This document shows positions 1-7,908 of a DNA stretch of 64,000 nt, piece after piece. This DNA is from Micromonospora echinospora (lineage in GTDB: Bacteria; Actinomycetota; Actinomycetes; Mycobacteriales; Micromonosporaceae). The position numbers and the translations under genes were made by a program. The first letter of the stretch is position 1. Each line of letters begins with the position of its first letter. The notes under the pieces are model-generated. The model saw only the letters and a program-made list of their open reading frames with translations. It made no database searches and had not been told where the DNA came from. The stretch is taken from the NCBI RefSeq assembly GCF_900091495.1, contig NZ_LT607413.1, forward strand, positions 4,169,001 to 4,233,000, written 5' to 3'.

Positions 1-1450
1 GCGAGGTGACCGGGCGCAGATCCTCCGCCGTCAGGCGTTCCCAGTCGGGGGCGCGCTGCTCGTCCCAGGCCGTCGACCGGGCCGGCCCGATACGGGCGGT
101 GTCCTCGACCTCCGGGGACCACTCCTGCCGCGTCCGCGTCGACTCCTCCGGCCGGGCGTCCCACCGGCGGGCCCCGGCGTCCCACGGTTGTGACCGGGCG
201 TCCTCGGGGGCGCTTCCCGGCCGCATGTGCCCGGGGTCGTCCTGCGGCTGCGGCCGGGCGTCCTCGGGGACGCCCGGCCGTCCCGGGCGGGACCACGCCT
301 GGGTGGTCTCGTCGTCGGCCGGGAACCAGTCCCGGCCGCGGGGAACGGGTTTGCTCCGGGGGGCCGACCACGGTGGAGGCATCGACACGTCGTCCCGGGC
401 GACGGGCTGCCGAGGGTAGGCCCGGGTGTCGTCCCGGGACCACTGCGGACGGGCGTGGCGGTCGTCTCCGGAGCGGTGTTCGCTGGACCAGCGCCGGTCG
501 GGTCCGGTGGCCGGGCGGTCGGGCCACGGGGAGGTGGCGTCGGCCGGCGGCGGGGGTGGGGTGACCGGCGGCCGGAACGGCTCCCGTTCCGGGGCGCGGT
601 GTGTGGTCCAGCCGTCCCGGCGGCCGTCCGTCGCGCCGTCCGGACGGTCGTGTCCGGGCCCGGTGTGCTCGGGCGCGTCGTGTCGGGGAACCGGGCGCTC
701 GGACGCGTCGTGTCCGCGCGTCGTGCGATGGGGCACCGGGTATCCCCGCCGCTCCGGTGGGTCGTGCCAGCGTGCGCCGTACGGTGGCTCCTCGGGTGCG
801 TCGTGCCGGCGCCCGCCGTACGGGGGGTGCTCCCCGGGCTCCGGCAACCACCCCGGCTCCTGCCGGGGCGCGGGGGAGACCGGTGGGTACGGCCGGGGGT
901 CGCGGCTCGACGCCGCCCACCCGTCGGGGCCGGTCTGCGGGCGGTCGCCGTGCCAGCCGCCGGAGCGCTCCGGCTCCCGGTCCCGGTCGCGTGGCCGGTC
1001 GCGGTCGACCGTCCACCCGGGCGGCTGGTGCCGGAGGTCAGGGCGGGGCTGGTCGGCCGGCGGACCGATCCGCCGTCCCCCGGTCGGGGGCGGCTCCACC
1101 GGGTGGCGGTCCTGCGGCGGTGGCCATCCTGCGGACGGCCGGGCGTACGGGTCGTCGACCGGGGACCGCTGCTCGTCCCACCGGCCCGGCCAGCCCTGTC
1201 CGGCGGGGCCGCCGTGGTCGTTGCGGGCGGGCCCGCGCCGGTACCGGCCGTCCTGGTCGAGCGGTACCAGCGGGACGACTTCGGCCCGGCCGGTGGCGGT
1301 GGCCCGGTTGCGGTCACTGCGGAACGGGACCTGCTGGATGCCGATGTCGCCGGGGTAGCGCTGCCCCGGGAACTGGGGATGCCACTCGGTGGTCGGCTCG
1401 ACCATCCAGGACGGTTCGGCCGGGTCGCGCCAGCGGTCGTATCCGCTCAT
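1..1450 (-). CDS. Disordered Pro/Arg/Asp-rich hypothetical protein (partial, runs off left edge)
   Basis: I do not recognise a family. The reading frame opens at an ATG at 1450 (MSGYDRWRDPAEPSW...) and stays open to the window edge, giving 483 codons of the N-terminal part. Codons are strongly GC in the third position (AGC, TAC, GAC, CGC, CCG), which favours this frame over the overlapping open frames on both strands. After a more ordinary first 60 residues with several Trp and Pro, the chain is low-complexity: Pro, Arg, Asp, His and Gly dominate, with loosely repeated PERR/HDAPE/GHDRP-like motifs and no hydrophobic segment. It is most likely intrinsically disordered, possibly the soluble arm of a larger protein whose domain lies beyond the edge. 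It is transcribed divergently from the ABC exporter at 1613, with about 160 bp between. Confidence 0.65.
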   Translation of the reverse strand, partial: MSGYDRWRDPAEPSWMVEPTTEWHPQFPGQRYPGDIGIQQVPFRSDRNRATATGRAEVVPLVPLDQDGRYRRGPARNDHGGPAGQGWPGRWDEQRSPVDDPYARPSAGWPPPQDRHPVEPPPTGGRRIGPPADQPRPDLRHQPPGWTVDRDRPRDRDREPERSGGWHGDRPQTGPDGWAASSRDPRPYPPVSPAPRQEPGWLPEPGEHPPYGGRRHDAPEEPPYGARWHDPPERRGYPVPHRTTRGHDASERPVPRHDAPEHTGPGHDRPDGATDGRRDGWTTHRAPEREPFRPPVTPPPPPADATSPWPDRPATGPDRRWSSEHRSGDDRHARPQWSRDDTRAYPRQPVARDDVSMPPPWSAPRSKPVPRGRDWFPADDETTQAWSRPGRPGVPEDARPQPQDDPGHMRPGSAPEDARSQPWDAGARRWDARPEESTRTRQEWSPEVEDTARIGPARSTAWDEQRAPDWERLTAEDLRPVTS

Positions 1451-1612
1451 CCGGTGACCTTCCGCCCGCCCGCGCGCCGCGCCCGGGGGGCCGGATCGCG
1501 TCGGTCGCTCACGGCGGTGTCACCTCGTCGGAAATTGTCGCGCTGGCAGCCGGGGCGTGTCTGTAGAGTCGCCCGGTCCGGCACTGGGTGGCTGCGGAAG
1601 GAGGGTAACGGC

Positions 1613-2464
1613 GTGGGCTCCGTCACCGCCACTGTGGGACCGGCCCGGCACTCAAACGTTATCCTATGGTTTCGGACATTTGGCGCGATAGTCGGATCAG
1701 GATTCCGGCGTTACTCCACGTATCGGCAGGCTGCGGTGGCCGGCGTGGTCACCAACACCGTCTTCGGCTTCCTCCGCTGCTACCTCCTGCTCGCCGTGGC
1801 CCGGCAGGCCGGCTCGGTCGCCGGTTACGACCCGGCCCGGCTCGCCACCTACGTCTGGATGGGGCAGGGGCTGCTCACCGTCGTCCTGCTCTGGGGCTGG
1901 ACCGAACTGGCCGACCGGATCCGCACCGGGGACGTGGTCAGCGACCTGCTCCGCCCGGTCGATCCGGTGACCAGCCACCTCGCCGCCGACCTGGGTCGCG
2001 CCGGCTACGCGGTGCTGGCCCGCATGTTGCCGCCGGTGCTGGTCGGCCCGCTCTTCTTCGAGGTATACCTGCCGACCCGCTGGTCCACCGCGTTGCTGTT
2101 CCCGCTGTCGGTGCTGCTGGCGGTGGTGGCCTGCTTCGGCTGCCGGTACCTGGTCAACGCCACCGCCTACTGGTTGCACGACGTCCGCGGCGCGATGATC
2201 CTGTGGACGCTCAGCTCGGGTCTGCTGGCCGGGCTCTACTTCCCGCTGCGCTTCCTGCCGGCGGGGCTCCACCAGACGCTGTGGATCGTCACCCCGTTTC
2301 CGAGTCTCTTCCAGACCCCGCTCGACGTGCTGGTCGAGGTCGACCCGCCGCCGGTCTCGCTCGCCCTGGTCGGGATCCAGGTGGTCTGGACGGTGCTGAT
2401 CCTGGCGTCCTGCCGGCTGGTGCAGCGCCGGGCCGAGCTTCGGCTGGTGGTGCAGGGTGGCTGA
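1613..2464 (+). CDS. ABC-2 type exporter permease, first subunit (DUF990/COG4587-like)
   Basis: Inner-membrane permease of about 283 residues. The GTG at 1613 was chosen because a good ribosome site (AAGGAGGG, 1598-1605) lies 7 nt upstream; the frame stays open further upstream but without coding character. Several hydrophobic helices are visible, including around GLLTVVLLWGWTEL, the long stretch LLFPLSVLLAVVACFGC, WTLSSGLLAGLYFPL and the last helix VVWTVLILASC. The arrangement of two dissimilar permeases followed by one ATPase matches the uncharacterised exporter set COG4587/COG3694/COG4586. The motif RTGDVVSDLLRPVDP, a cytoplasmic loop between helices, is typical of this permease family. 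The next gene overlaps it by 8 bp, so the two are probably translationally coupled. The substrate cannot be read from sequence. Confidence 0.85.
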   Translation: MGSVTATVGPARHSNVILWFRTFGAIVGSGFRRYSTYRQAAVAGVVTNTVFGFLRCYLLLAVARQAGSVAGYDPARLATYVWMGQGLLTVVLLWGWTELADRIRTGDVVSDLLRPVDPVTSHLAADLGRAGYAVLARMLPPVLVGPLFFEVYLPTRWSTALLFPLSVLLAVVACFGCRYLVNATAYWLHDVRGAMILWTLSSGLLAGLYFPLRFLPAGLHQTLWIVTPFPSLFQTPLDVLVEVDPPPVSLALVGIQVVWTVLILASCRLVQRRAELRLVVQGG

Positions 2465-3272
2465 CCCGGCCGGCACGACGCTCGGCGCGTACCGGGCGTT
2501 GCTCGGTGCGCAGGCCAGGTCGCAGACCGCGTACCGGGTGTCGTTCACCGTGGACCTGGTGGGCAACGTCGGGGCGACCGTCTTCGACGTGCTCACCGTC
2601 TTCGTCCTCTTCGGGGTGACCCGGGAACTCGGCGGCTTCACCCTGCGTGAGACGTTCGTGATGGTCGCCCTCTCCGCCTGCGCCTTCGCCACGGCCGACC
2701 TGCTGGTCGGCAACATCGAACGGCTACCCCGGTACGTCCGCACCGGCCTGTTCGACACGGTGCTGCTGCGCCCGCTCGGCGCGCTGCCGCAACTGCTGCT
2801 CATGGACCTGCCGCTGCGCAAGGTCTCCCGGGTGCTCTTCGGGCTGGCCGTCCTGGTGGTGGCGGTCGGCACGGCCGGGATCGAGTGGACCCCGGCCCGG
2901 GCGGCACTGGTGGTCCTCGCCCCGCTGGCCGGGGTGGTCTTCTTCGGCTCGGTCTTCGTGGCCACCGCGACCGTCTCGTTCTACTGGGTCGAGTCGGGGG
3001 AGCTGGCCAACTCGGTCACCTACGGCGGGCGGGACTTCACCTCGTACCCGATCACGGTCTTCGGGGGCTGGTTCCGGGCGGTCTTCGCGTACGGTCTCGG
3101 CTTTGCCTTCGTCAGCTACCACCCGGCGCTGGCGCTGCTCGGCCGGGACGACCCGCTCGGCCTGCCGGCCTGGGTGGGCTGGGCCTCGCCGGGCGTCGCG
3201 GTGGTCGCCGCCGCGATCGCCGCCACGGCGTGGCGGACCGGCGTCCGACACTACCGGAGTACGGGGTCATGA
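2457..3272 (+). CDS. ABC-2 type exporter permease, second subunit (COG3694-like)
   Basis: Second membrane subunit of the same exporter, 271 residues. It starts with GTG at 2457, inside the last codons of the first permease, an 8 bp overlap that suggests coupled translation. The protein resembles its neighbour in layout: a loop with VRTGLFDTVLLRPLGALPQ parallels the RTGDVVSDLLRP loop of the first permease, and about six hydrophobic helices follow (for example VLFGLAVLVVAVGTAG, ALVVLAPLAGVVFFGSVF and the terminal VAVVAAAIAATAW). The two permeases are expected to form a heterodimeric channel energised by the ATPase encoded next, which overlaps this gene by 4 bp (ATGA). No periplasmic binding protein is nearby, consistent with export rather than import. 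Confidence 0.85.
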   Translation: MADPAGTTLGAYRALLGAQARSQTAYRVSFTVDLVGNVGATVFDVLTVFVLFGVTRELGGFTLRETFVMVALSACAFATADLLVGNIERLPRYVRTGLFDTVLLRPLGALPQLLLMDLPLRKVSRVLFGLAVLVVAVGTAGIEWTPARAALVVLAPLAGVVFFGSVFVATATVSFYWVESGELANSVTYGGRDFTSYPITVFGGWFRAVFAYGLGFAFVSYHPALALLGRDDPLGLPAWVGWASPGVAVVAAAIAATAWRTGVRHYRSTGS

Positions 3273-4240
3273 GCGCGACCGTGATCGAGGCGCACGCGCT
3301 GCGCAAGGAGTTCACCGTGCGGGTCCGGGCCGGGCGGCTGCGCCGGCACAAGCGGATTGTCACCGCCGTCGACGGGGTCGACCTGCGGGTGGAGCGGGGC
3401 GAGATGCTCGGCTACATCGGGCCGAACGGGGCCGGGAAGTCCACCACCCTGAAGATGCTCACCGGCGTGCTCACCCCCACCGCCGGCCAGGTGCGCGTCT
3501 GCGGCCTGGAGCCGGTCGCCCGGCGGACCCGGCTGGCCCTGCGCATCGGCGTGGTGTTCGGGCAACGCTCCCAGCTCTGGTGGGACCTGCCCCTGCGCGA
3601 CTCGTTCGACCTGCTGCGGCACGTCTACCGGGTGCCGGCCGCCGACCACGCGGCCCGGTTGCGCCGCTGCCGGGACCTGCTCGACCTGGACGCCTTCCTC
3701 GACACCCCGGTCCGCCAGCTCTCCCTCGGTCAGCGGATGCGCGGCGAGCTGACCGCCGCCCTGCTGCACGGCCCGCAGGTGCTCTTCCTCGACGAGCCGA
3801 CCATCGGATTGGACGTGGTCAGCCGGCAGGCGGTCCGTGGCTTCCTCGCCGAGCTGGGCCGGACCGGGGACACCACACTGGTGCTCACCACCCACGACCT
3901 GGCCGACATCGAGCGCCTCTGCCGACGTCTCGTGGTGATCGACCACGGCCGGGTGGTGCACGACGGCTCGATCGCCGCCCTGCACAGCCGGTACGGCTCC
4001 CGCCGGCTGGTGGTCGCCGAACTCGACGTCGCCCTGCCCGAGCCGCCGACGCTGCCCGGTGCGCCGTTGCAGCGGGTGGAGGCGGACGGGCACCGGCTGG
4101 TCTACGCGCTGGAGTCGGCGGGCGCGGCGGAGGTGGTCGCCGGACTGGCCGGGCTCGCCACGCTCCGCGACATCTCGATCGTCGAGCCGGACATCGAGGA
4201 CGTGGTGGCCCGCCTCTACCGCAGCCCACATCCGGTGTGA
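3269..4240 (+). CDS. ABC exporter ATP-binding protein (COG4586-like)
   Basis: Cytoplasmic ATPase of 323 residues that powers the two permeases upstream. The ATG at 3269 overlaps the preceding stop (ATGA). All nucleotide-binding motifs are intact: Walker A GPNGAGKST at about residues 51-59, a Q-loop around VVFGQRSQLWWDLP, signature LSLGQRMRGEL near 151, Walker B VLFLDEPTIGLD near 171 and the switch histidine in LTTHD near 207. The WWDLP segment after the Q-loop is characteristic of this ABC-2 subfamily. The roughly 90-residue C-terminal tail after the ATPase core is family-typical and may regulate assembly. Transcription probably ends in the palindromic repeat that begins 15 bp after the stop. 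Confidence 0.93.
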   Translation: MSATVIEAHALRKEFTVRVRAGRLRRHKRIVTAVDGVDLRVERGEMLGYIGPNGAGKSTTLKMLTGVLTPTAGQVRVCGLEPVARRTRLALRIGVVFGQRSQLWWDLPLRDSFDLLRHVYRVPAADHAARLRRCRDLLDLDAFLDTPVRQLSLGQRMRGELTAALLHGPQVLFLDEPTIGLDVVSRQAVRGFLAELGRTGDTTLVLTTHDLADIERLCRRLVVIDHGRVVHDGSIAALHSRYGSRRLVVAELDVALPEPPTLPGAPLQRVEADGHRLVYALESAGAAEVVAGLAGLATLRDISIVEPDIEDVVARLYRSPHPV

Positions 4241-4254
4241 GCGGGGGGGCGTCC

Positions 4255-4314
4255 GGTGGTAGCAGGGGACCCCTGTTACCACCTGATGATGAGGAAGGGG
4301 CCCCTGCTACCACC
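4255..4314. repeat. Palindromic intergenic repeat, copy 1
   Basis: A near-perfect hairpin (left arm GGTGGTAGCAGGGG, right arm CCCCTGTTACCACC, one mismatch, 4255-4283) is followed by a spacer rich in GATGA and a second right arm GGGGCCCCTGCTACCACC ending at 4314. The same arms recur at 9738-9797 and 23727-23783. It sits between the stop of the ABC ATPase gene and the convergent DUF3043 gene, so it could act as a bidirectional terminator or be a small mobile (MITE- or REP-like) element. No target-site duplication was recognised. Confidence 0.85.
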
Positions 4315-4344
4315 GCAGAAGCCTGCCACCACCGTCGGGAGACG

Positions 4345-4944
4345 TCAGATCGGATCGCCGAGGTTGACCCGGGGCGCCGGGGCGCGCATCTTGCGGAACG
4401 TGATCGAGCGCATGATCGCGTAGAGGTAGAGCGAGCCCATCCGCTGGCCGGTATTGGGGTAGCGCTCACGGACCAGCTTCTTGATCTTGCGGCTGATCAG
4501 AATGGAGTCGATCACCACACCGATCGCCAGCGCCGCCCAGAGCAGGTTCGACACCAGGCGCACGGTCGGCGGCATCGCCGCCGACGAGCCGATCAGCACG
4601 ACCAGCGCGCCGCCGAAGAACCAGGTGCCGACGGTACGTCGGGAGTCGACGACGTTACGGGCCAGCACCCGTTCCGGCCCCCGGTCCCGGGGGCCGCCCT
4701 CGCGGCGGAACTCCTCCGCCGCCTCGGCCCGCAGACGACGACGCCGCTCCTTGGCCTCCTCCTTGCTCAGCGGCTTGGTGGCGGCGGCGACCCGGCGGTT
4801 GGCCGTGGGTCGCTTCGGGGTCTCCCGTCCCTTCGCCGGCGTGTAGCCACGCGGGCGGGTGGAATCGGGCGTCTCGTCCGCCGTCACCTCGGTGACGGCC
4901 TCGTCGACGAGGTCGGTGGACTTGCGGCGAAACAGCGAGGGCAC
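4345..4944 (-). CDS. DUF3043 family membrane protein
   Basis: Actinobacterial conserved protein of about 199 residues, function unknown. I prefer the GTG at 4944, which gives the N-terminus MPSLFRRKSTDL; an ATG further upstream (4986) would add residues that look non-coding. The first half is charged and rich in Lys/Arg/Glu (LSKEEAKERRRRLRAEAAEEF), followed by the family-typical RDRGPERVLARNVVDSRRTVG segment, then two membrane helices (TWFFGGALVVLIGSSAA and LLWAALAIGVVIDSILI) and a short basic tail. This matches the usual DUF3043 layout: soluble coiled or disordered N-terminus plus a membrane hairpin. It is convergent with the ABC exporter operon and 110 bp upstream of the murA stop on the same strand side; no functional link is evident. 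Confidence 0.85.
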   Translation of the reverse strand: MPSLFRRKSTDLVDEAVTEVTADETPDSTRPRGYTPAKGRETPKRPTANRRVAAATKPLSKEEAKERRRRLRAEAAEEFRREGGPRDRGPERVLARNVVDSRRTVGTWFFGGALVVLIGSSAAMPPTVRLVSNLLWAALAIGVVIDSILISRKIKKLVRERYPNTGQRMGSLYLYAIMRSITFRKMRAPAPRVNLGDPI

Positions 4945-5096
4945 GTGGTGAAGGGTAGCCAACCGTCGGCGGCCGGTGCACATCACGGTGCGCCGGCCGC
5001 CGGCAGGGGTGAGTCAGGTCATGCCCGGTGGCTGGTCCGACCGGACTTCCGGGGCAGCCGGCCGGGCCGCCCACGCGGCCCAGCCGGCTCCGCCGG

Positions 5097-6452
5097 TCAC
5101 GGACGCTCGACGTGCGCGCCGAGGTCGGCGAGTTTCGCCTCGAAGTCCTCGTAGCCCCGGTTGATCAGGTCGACGCCGTACACCCGGGAGGTGCCCTCGG
5201 CGGCGAGCGCCGCGATCAGGTGGCTGAACCCGGCGCGCAGGTCCGGGATGACCAGGTCGGCGGCGTGCAGCTTGCTCGGGCCCGCGATCACCGCGGAGTG
5301 CTTGAAGTTGCGCCGGCCGAAGCGGCACGGGGTGCCGCCCAGGCAGTCCCGGTAGACCTGGATGTTCGCGCCCATCGAGTTGAGCGCCTCGGTGTAGCCG
5401 AGCCGCTGCTCGTAGACCGTCTCGTGGACGATCGACAGGCCCCGGGCCTGGGTCAGCGCGACGACCAGCGGCTGCTGCCAGTCGGTCATGAAGCCGGGGT
5501 GCACGTCGGTCTCCAGCGCGGTGGCGTGCAGTTCGCCGCCCGGGTGCCAGAACCGGATGCCGCCCTCCTGGCCGAGGTCGCCCAACCGGGGCGGACGGGT
5601 GTCGGTCACCTCGTACTCGCCGCCGACGGAGCGGAAGACGTTCAGGAAGGTCATCATGTCGGCCTGCTGCGCGCCGAGCACCTCGACGTGACCCCGGGTG
5701 GCCAGCGCCGCCGCCGCCCAGCTCGCCGCCTCGATCCGGTCCGGGATCGGCCGGTGGGTGTAGCCGTGCAGCTTCGGCACACCCTGGATCTCGATCACCC
5801 GGTCGGTGTGCACCTTGATGATCGCGCCCATCTTCTGGAGCACGCAGATCAGGTCGATGATCTCCGGTTCCACCGCCGCGTTCCGCAGCTCGGTGACCCC
5901 CTCGGCCATCACCGCGGTCAGCAGCACCTGCTCGGTCGCGCCCACGCTCGGGTACGGCAGCGCGAACTTGGTGCCGTGCAGGCCGTTCGGGGCGGACAGG
6001 TGCAACCCCTCCGGGGTCTTCTCGACCGTCGCGCCGAACTCGCGCAGCGCCTGGAGGTGGAAGTCGATCGGACGGGGGCCGATGTGGCAGCCACCCAGGT
6101 CCGGGATGAACGCGTGGCCGAGGCGGTGCAGCAGCGGGCCGCAGAACAGGATCGGGATCCGGCTCGACCCGGCGTGCACGTTGATCTGGTCGGTGCTCGC
6201 GCTCTCCACGTTCGCGGGGTCGAAGACCAGCTCGCCGTCCTCCTGGCCGTCGCTGACCTTCACGCCGTGCAGGCCGAGCAGACCCCGGACCACCTCGACG
6301 TCCCGGATCTTCGGTACGTCGAAGAGTCGGCTCGGGCTGTCGCCGAGCAGGGCGGCGACCATCGCCTTGGAGACCAGGTTCTTCGCGCCGCGCACGCGGA
6401 TCCGCCCTTCCAGCGGAGTTCCTCCGTGTACGACCAGGACGTCGTTGGTCAA
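5097..6452 (-). CDS. murA: UDP-N-acetylglucosamine 1-carboxyvinyltransferase
   Basis: Catalyses the first committed step of peptidoglycan synthesis, transfer of enolpyruvate from PEP to UDP-GlcNAc in the cytoplasm. The 451-residue product is slightly longer than the usual 420. It begins MTNDVLVVHGGTPLEGRIRV, followed by the substrate-binding RGAKNLVSKAMVAALL (family: K-N pair). The catalytic cysteine is present in GGCHIGPRP (Cys122), so the protein should be sensitive to fosfomycin in principle, since resistant homologues carry Asp there. The C-terminal loop GGTPCRFGRRNFKHSA carries the conserved arginine region, and QQPLVVALTQARG and RAGFSHLIAALAAEG match family blocks. It is a single gene; the hairpin at 6622 separates it from nadA upstream. 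Confidence 0.95.
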   Translation of the reverse strand: MTNDVLVVHGGTPLEGRIRVRGAKNLVSKAMVAALLGDSPSRLFDVPKIRDVEVVRGLLGLHGVKVSDGQEDGELVFDPANVESASTDQINVHAGSSRIPILFCGPLLHRLGHAFIPDLGGCHIGPRPIDFHLQALREFGATVEKTPEGLHLSAPNGLHGTKFALPYPSVGATEQVLLTAVMAEGVTELRNAAVEPEIIDLICVLQKMGAIIKVHTDRVIEIQGVPKLHGYTHRPIPDRIEAASWAAAALATRGHVEVLGAQQADMMTFLNVFRSVGGEYEVTDTRPPRLGDLGQEGGIRFWHPGGELHATALETDVHPGFMTDWQQPLVVALTQARGLSIVHETVYEQRLGYTEALNSMGANIQVYRDCLGGTPCRFGRRNFKHSAVIAGPSKLHAADLVIPDLRAGFSHLIAALAAEGTSRVYGVDLINRGYEDFEAKLADLGAHVERP

Positions 6453-6621
6453 CGCAACCTCCAGCGCGTCGGTGCTGCCGTGTGGGGTGATTGAGGGGCC
6501 GGCGACTCGTCGCTACCCGGACGGCGGCCGGTGGTAAACGGCTCGCTCAGTCGTCGCAGGGGCAGCATAGCCCTCGGTGACGAGAATGACTCGGGCAGAC
6601 CGCATCGGATGCCGTGAAAGG

Positions 6622-6656
6622 GTGACGGGGGTACGTAACCGCACCCCACACGTCAC
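6622..6656. terminator. Hairpin between nadA and murA
   Basis: Inverted repeat with nested arms: GTGACG (6622-6627) pairs with CGTCAC (6651-6656), and inside it GGGG pairs with CCCC around a loop containing TACGTAACC. It lies 10 bp after the nadA stop (nadA is on the minus strand) and about 170 bp before murA. There is no T-tract, so termination is plausible but not certain; a regulatory role for murA is the alternative. Confidence 0.45.
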
Positions 6657-6665
6657 CTGCGGTCG

Positions 6666-7841
6666 TCAGGCCCCGGGCAGGGCCAGCATCTGGTCCAGGG
6701 CCACCCGGGCGTGGTGGGCGGTGTCCGCATCGACGGTGATCTGATTCACCACCCGGCCGGCGACCAGCTCCTCCAGCGCCCACACCAGGTGCGGCAGGTC
6801 GATCCGGTTCATCGTCGAGCAGTAGCAGACCGCCTTGTCGAGGAACATGATCTGCTTGTCCGGGTGGGCCAGCGCGAGCCGGCGGACCAGGTTCAGTTCG
6901 GTGCCCACCGCCCAGGCCGAGCCGGCCGGGGCCGCCTCGATGGTCCGGATGATGTACTCGGTCGAGCCGACCAGGTCGGCGGCGTTGACCACCTCGTGCC
7001 GGCACTCCGGGTGGACCAGCACGTTGACCCCGGGCACCCGCTGCCGGACGTCGTTGACGCTGTCCAGGGTGAAACGGCCGTGCACCGAGCAGTGTCCCCG
7101 CCACAGGATCATCCGCGCGTCGCGCAGCTGCTCGGCGGTCAGCCCGCCGTTCGGCTTGTGCGGGTCGTAGAGCACACAGTCGTCCAGCGAGAAGCCCATC
7201 TCCAGCACGGCGGTGTTGCGGCCCAGGTGCTGGTCGGGCAGGAAGAGCACCTTCGAGCCCTGCTGGTACGCCCAGTCCAGGGCCCGCTTGGCGTTCGACG
7301 AGGTGCAGACCACCCCGCCGTTGCGGCCGACGAAGCCCTTGATGTCGGCCGAGGAGTTCATGTACGTCACCGGGACCGTGTCGGCGGCGACACCCAGCTC
7401 GGTCAGCACGTCCCAGGCGGTCTCCACCTGGGAGAGCACCGCCATGTCCGCCATCGAGCAGCCGGCGGCCAGGTCGGGCAGGATCACCTTCTGGGCGTCC
7501 GACGTGAGGATGTCGGCGCTCTCCGCCATGAAGTGCACACCGCAGAAGACGATGTACTCGGCGTCCGGGCGGGCCGCTGCCTCCCGGGCCAGCTTGAACG
7601 AGTCGCCGGTCACGTCGGCGAACTGGATCACCTCGTCGCGCTGGTAGTGGTGACCCAGCACGAAGACCCGTTCGCCCAGCGCCGCCTTGGCCGCCGCCGC
7701 CCGGGCCACCAGGCCGGGGTCGCTCGGCGCCGGCAGGTCACCCGGACACTCCACGCCACGCTCGGTGGCGGGATCACTGCCCCGGCCGAGGAGAAGCAGC
7801 GCCGTCGCGGTGTTGGAGGGTTCCACCCAGGTCGAAGTCAC
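6666..7841 (-). CDS. nadA: Quinolinate synthase
   Basis: Condenses iminoaspartate with dihydroxyacetone phosphate to quinolinate in NAD synthesis, using a [4Fe-4S] cluster. The 391-residue product has the expected length for the long actinobacterial form. The start chosen is GTG at 7841 (MTSTWVEPSNTATALL...), because the frame upstream lacks family similarity. Family blocks include FVLGHHYQRDEVIQFAD and DSFKLAREAA near the N-terminus and the three cluster cysteines expected from characterised NadA: VFCGVHFMAESA, VHPECRHEV and KAVCYCSTMN. VTYMNSSADIKGF and LFLPDQHLGRN are also conserved. nadB and nadC are not adjacent here. The gene is divergent from the glycerate kinase gene with only about 67 bp between starts, so both promoters must lie in that short interval. 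Confidence 0.95.
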   Translation of the reverse strand: MTSTWVEPSNTATALLLLGRGSDPATERGVECPGDLPAPSDPGLVARAAAAKAALGERVFVLGHHYQRDEVIQFADVTGDSFKLAREAAARPDAEYIVFCGVHFMAESADILTSDAQKVILPDLAAGCSMADMAVLSQVETAWDVLTELGVAADTVPVTYMNSSADIKGFVGRNGGVVCTSSNAKRALDWAYQQGSKVLFLPDQHLGRNTAVLEMGFSLDDCVLYDPHKPNGGLTAEQLRDARMILWRGHCSVHGRFTLDSVNDVRQRVPGVNVLVHPECRHEVVNAADLVGSTEYIIRTIEAAPAGSAWAVGTELNLVRRLALAHPDKQIMFLDKAVCYCSTMNRIDLPHLVWALEELVAGRVVNQITVDADTAHHARVALDQMLALPGA

Positions 7842-7908
7842 GACCCCATGGTCCCACAGCGTGGCCGTGGTGCAGCCTTCCCGGATGTGGGCTGCCACAC
7901 TGCTGGGC

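Noticed and set aside
1697..2965. Long minus-strand open frame (422 codons) across the ABC permease genes
   Set aside because: It is antisense to two genes with clear ABC-2 membrane sequence and ribosome sites; its composition (Gln/Arg/His-rich) is the usual product of reading a GC-rich gene backwards.
5028..6494. Plus-strand open frame of 488 codons over murA
   Set aside because: murA on the opposite strand has full family motifs including the catalytic cysteine; the plus-strand product is compositional noise.
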